Source of the DNA: Bacillus norwichensis | Lineage (GTDB): Bacteria > Bacillota > Bacilli > Bacillales > Bacillaceae_C | DNA length: 51,588 bases | Direction: 5' to 3' | NCBI RefSeq assembly: GCF_014836955.1 | Contig: NZ_JACSPV010000030.1 | Location: forward strand, 1 to 51,588 | Shown here: piece after piece, positions 50,227-51,588 of the stretch | How the letters are laid out: each line of letters begins with the position of its first letter | Numbering within the stretch: the stretch's first letter is position 1 | Program-made: the position numbers and the translations under genes | The notes under the pieces: model-generated | What the model was told of the DNA's origin: nothing | Seen by the model: only the letters and a program-made list of their open reading frames with translations | The model's database searches: none

Positions 50227-51201
50227 ATGAAATTAAGCGTTATTGATCAATCACCCATAGCATCCAATAAAACGGCAAGGGAAGCCCTAATGGATTCAGT
50301 GAAAATCGCCAAGGAAGCTGAACGGCTTGGATATACCCGATATTGGATTGCAGAACACCATGATCTACCCGGAGTTGCTTGTTCAGCTCCTGAAGTCATG
50401 CTTGGTTTGATTGGCAGTCAAACGAATACAATCAAGATTGGATTCGGTGCTGTTTTGCTGCCCCATTACAAACCATTTAAAGTGGCGGAAGTATGTAATA
50501 TGTTAGCTACACTCTTTCCTGATCGCATAGATGTAGGGATTGGGCGTGCACCTGGCGGGTCCGCCGAAGCGACCGAGGCATTATCCAGCCATTTTCTACA
50601 AAATGTTTGGAAGCTTCCAGAGTTAGTTGATGAACTCTTAACATTTTTGAACGATGATTTTACTACTGGGAGTGAATATACCACGCTTTCAGCATCTCCA
50701 GTCCCCTCAATGGCTCCGATTCCTTGGATTTTTGGTACAAGTGAAAAGAGCGCATTTCTTGCAGCGGAAAAAGGGACTGGGTATAATTTTGGCCATTTTA
50801 TGAGCGAGAAAGACGGTAAAGCAATTATCCAAAAGTATATCGAGTCTTTTAAGCCGGGCAAAATAAGGCTCAGCCCAGAAGTGCTCATAACTGTTTCTGT
50901 AATTTGTGCAGAAACAACGGAGGGAGCTTGGAATATCGCGCGTTCTTCAATCATTTGGTGGATCCAAAAAGACAAGGGTGAAGGAAAGAAAGGTATTCCT
51001 TCTATTGAAGAAGCATTAAAGTATCCTTTATCCATACAAGAACAAGAATTAGTTGCAAAGATGGAAAAGAGAATGATCATTGGAAATCCAAAAGAGGTGA
51101 AGGAAAGAATCATGAATTTACAGAAGGAGTACAGAGCGGGAGAGATCATGATTCATACGAATACTTCTCCATTTATGACAGGATTCAATCTTATAAATTA
51201 A
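50227..51201 (+). CDS. LLM-class flavin-dependent oxidoreductase
   Basis: The 324-residue luciferase-like monooxygenase has the family start MKLSVIDQSPIA, then RYWIAEHHDLPGVACSAPEV and DVGIGRAPGGSAEA, which bind FMN. ATG 50227 is chosen by homology; an ATG at 50191 would add 12 residues and neither start has a strong ribosome site. The usual roles are oxidation of alkanal- or sulfur-type compounds. The frame ends 84 nt before the spore-protein gene. Confidence 0.88.
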   Translation: MKLSVIDQSPIASNKTAREALMDSVKIAKEAERLGYTRYWIAEHHDLPGVACSAPEVMLGLIGSQTNTIKIGFGAVLLPHYKPFKVAEVCNMLATLFPDRIDVGIGRAPGGSAEATEALSSHFLQNVWKLPELVDELLTFLNDDFTTGSEYTTLSASPVPSMAPIPWIFGTSEKSAFLAAEKGTGYNFGHFMSEKDGKAIIQKYIESFKPGKIRLSPEVLITVSVICAETTEGAWNIARSSIIWWIQKDKGEGKKGIPSIEEALKYPLSIQEQELVAKMEKRMIIGNPKEVKERIMNLQKEYRAGEIMIHTNTSPFMTGFNLIN

Positions 51202-51227
51202 TTGCCAAAGAACTACTCTTATTTAAA

Positions 51228-51256
51228 GAATAATTTTCGCTTCCTGTTACATGATA
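51228..51256 (+). promoter_or_regulatory. Sigma-G-like promoter of sspH
   Basis: GAATA (51228-51232), 17-nt spacer, CATGATA (51250-51256) fits the forespore sigma-G consensus. Confidence 0.65.
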
Positions 51257-51285
51257 AAAGAAAAACGGCAGGGAGTGATGAAAAA

Positions 51286-51471
51286 GTGGAACTAAATCGG
51301 GCTAAGCAAATTTTATCTTCATCGGCGGATATTGAAGTGAAGTACAATGGTGTCTCTGTGTGGATTGATCAACTTAATGAAGACGGGAAAACGGCGACAG
51401 TTCATTTGCGGGGACCGAACAAATTTGAAGAGAGATCCTATGCTGAAATATCGGAGTTGAAAGAGGAATAA
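51286..51471 (+). CDS. sspH: Small acid-soluble spore protein, H type
   Basis: The 61-residue protein begins MELNRAKQIL and contains EVKYNGVSVWIDQLNEDGKTATVHL in two parts, the pattern of SspH-type minor spore proteins. GTG start with GGGAG. Frames beginning earlier run through the promoter. Such proteins accumulate in the forespore; a sigma-G-like promoter 30 nt upstream agrees. Confidence 0.88.
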   Translation: MELNRAKQILSSSADIEVKYNGVSVWIDQLNEDGKTATVHLRGPNKFEERSYAEISELKEE

Positions 51472-51476
51472 TGGAT

Positions 51477-51501
51477 GCCGTCCACGGGCGGCGATTTTTT
51501 T
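51477..51501 (+). terminator. Rho-independent terminator after sspH
   Basis: GCCGTCC/GGGCGGC (one G-U) is followed by A and seven T. The last 87 nt of the window contain no gene. Confidence 0.8.
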
Positions 51502-51588
51502 ATTATTAAAGACTCAACTTTCGCACCAACAAAATAAGTACTAATCGTTGGCTAGACTGAATCTTGAGCCTATCAATTATGTTGCTTG

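Noticed and set aside
1-51588. tRNA, rRNA and CRISPR arrays
   Set aside because: I looked for regularly spaced repeats and tRNA-like cloverleaf ends and found none.

Overview
The window looks like chromosomal DNA of a low-GC, endospore-forming Bacillaceae (Bacillus sensu lato). Indicators are a SspH-type small acid-soluble spore protein with a sigma-G-like promoter, a Spo0E-like phosphatase, the ccdC/yneK gene pair, a YtaF-type protein, an M-box riboswitch before mgtE, yclNOPQ-like iron uptake genes, and near-perfect Zur, Fur, PerR and CcpA (cre) sites of the Bacillus type. No sequence search was possible; all names come from motifs, lengths and gene order.

Region 1 (1-8960) is a decaying prophage or phage-like element. 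The right end of an IS21-like insertion sequence cuts off the start of a replication/HTH-type gene. An AT-rich segment bracketed by a 16-bp inverted repeat follows, then small and large terminase, portal, a lipoprotein and an unknown gene, and a head-tail connector and structural gene. After that comes about 1.3 kb of frameshifted debris. No capsid, scaffold or protease gene is present.

Region 2 (8965-16000) holds an L,D-transpeptidase, a VOC ring-cleaving dioxygenase, a DoxX protein, a Spo0E-like protein, CcdC, two fluoride-channel genes (crcB pair), YneK and a DUF1659/DUF2922/YvrJ trio. Three copies of a structured intergenic repeat lie here and a fourth is at 35 kb.

Region 3 (15.8-20.4 kb) is sbcDC. 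Region 4 (20.9-28.7 kb) is catabolic: a carbamoylase-type hydrolase, a sodium:solute symporter with its DUF3311 partner and a DUF3870 gene, with two cre sites; then a DUF819 membrane protein, a dipeptide epimerase and a broken YkfC-like peptidase gene (murein peptide recycling), a DUF4428/SHOCT protein and a PAP2 phosphatase.

Region 5 (28.7-34.3 kb) is a zinc-starvation island. A ZnuA-type binding protein and a ZagA-type GTPase each have a Zur box, and a divergent second COG0523 GTPase precedes a YcgR/YcgQ-like permease pair. Region 6 (34.4-39 kb) has YtaF, an XRE/DUF1232 regulator behind an operator-like inverted repeat, an LCP cell-wall ligase, and M-box/mgtE with an unexpected small ORF between them.

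Region 7 (39-43.2 kb) has two divergent P1B4-type ATPases resembling the iron-efflux pump PfeT. Each has a PerR box, and perfect and near-perfect Fur boxes lie between them. Region 8 (43.4-51.6 kb) has an EcsC protein, a GC-richer SDR/HxlR divergent pair around a 20-bp palindrome, a Fur-controlled yclNOPQ-like siderophore ABC operon, a luciferase-like monooxygenase and sspH. Metal homeostasis (Zn, Fe, Mg, F) dominates the second half. I saw no rRNA, tRNA or CRISPR array.
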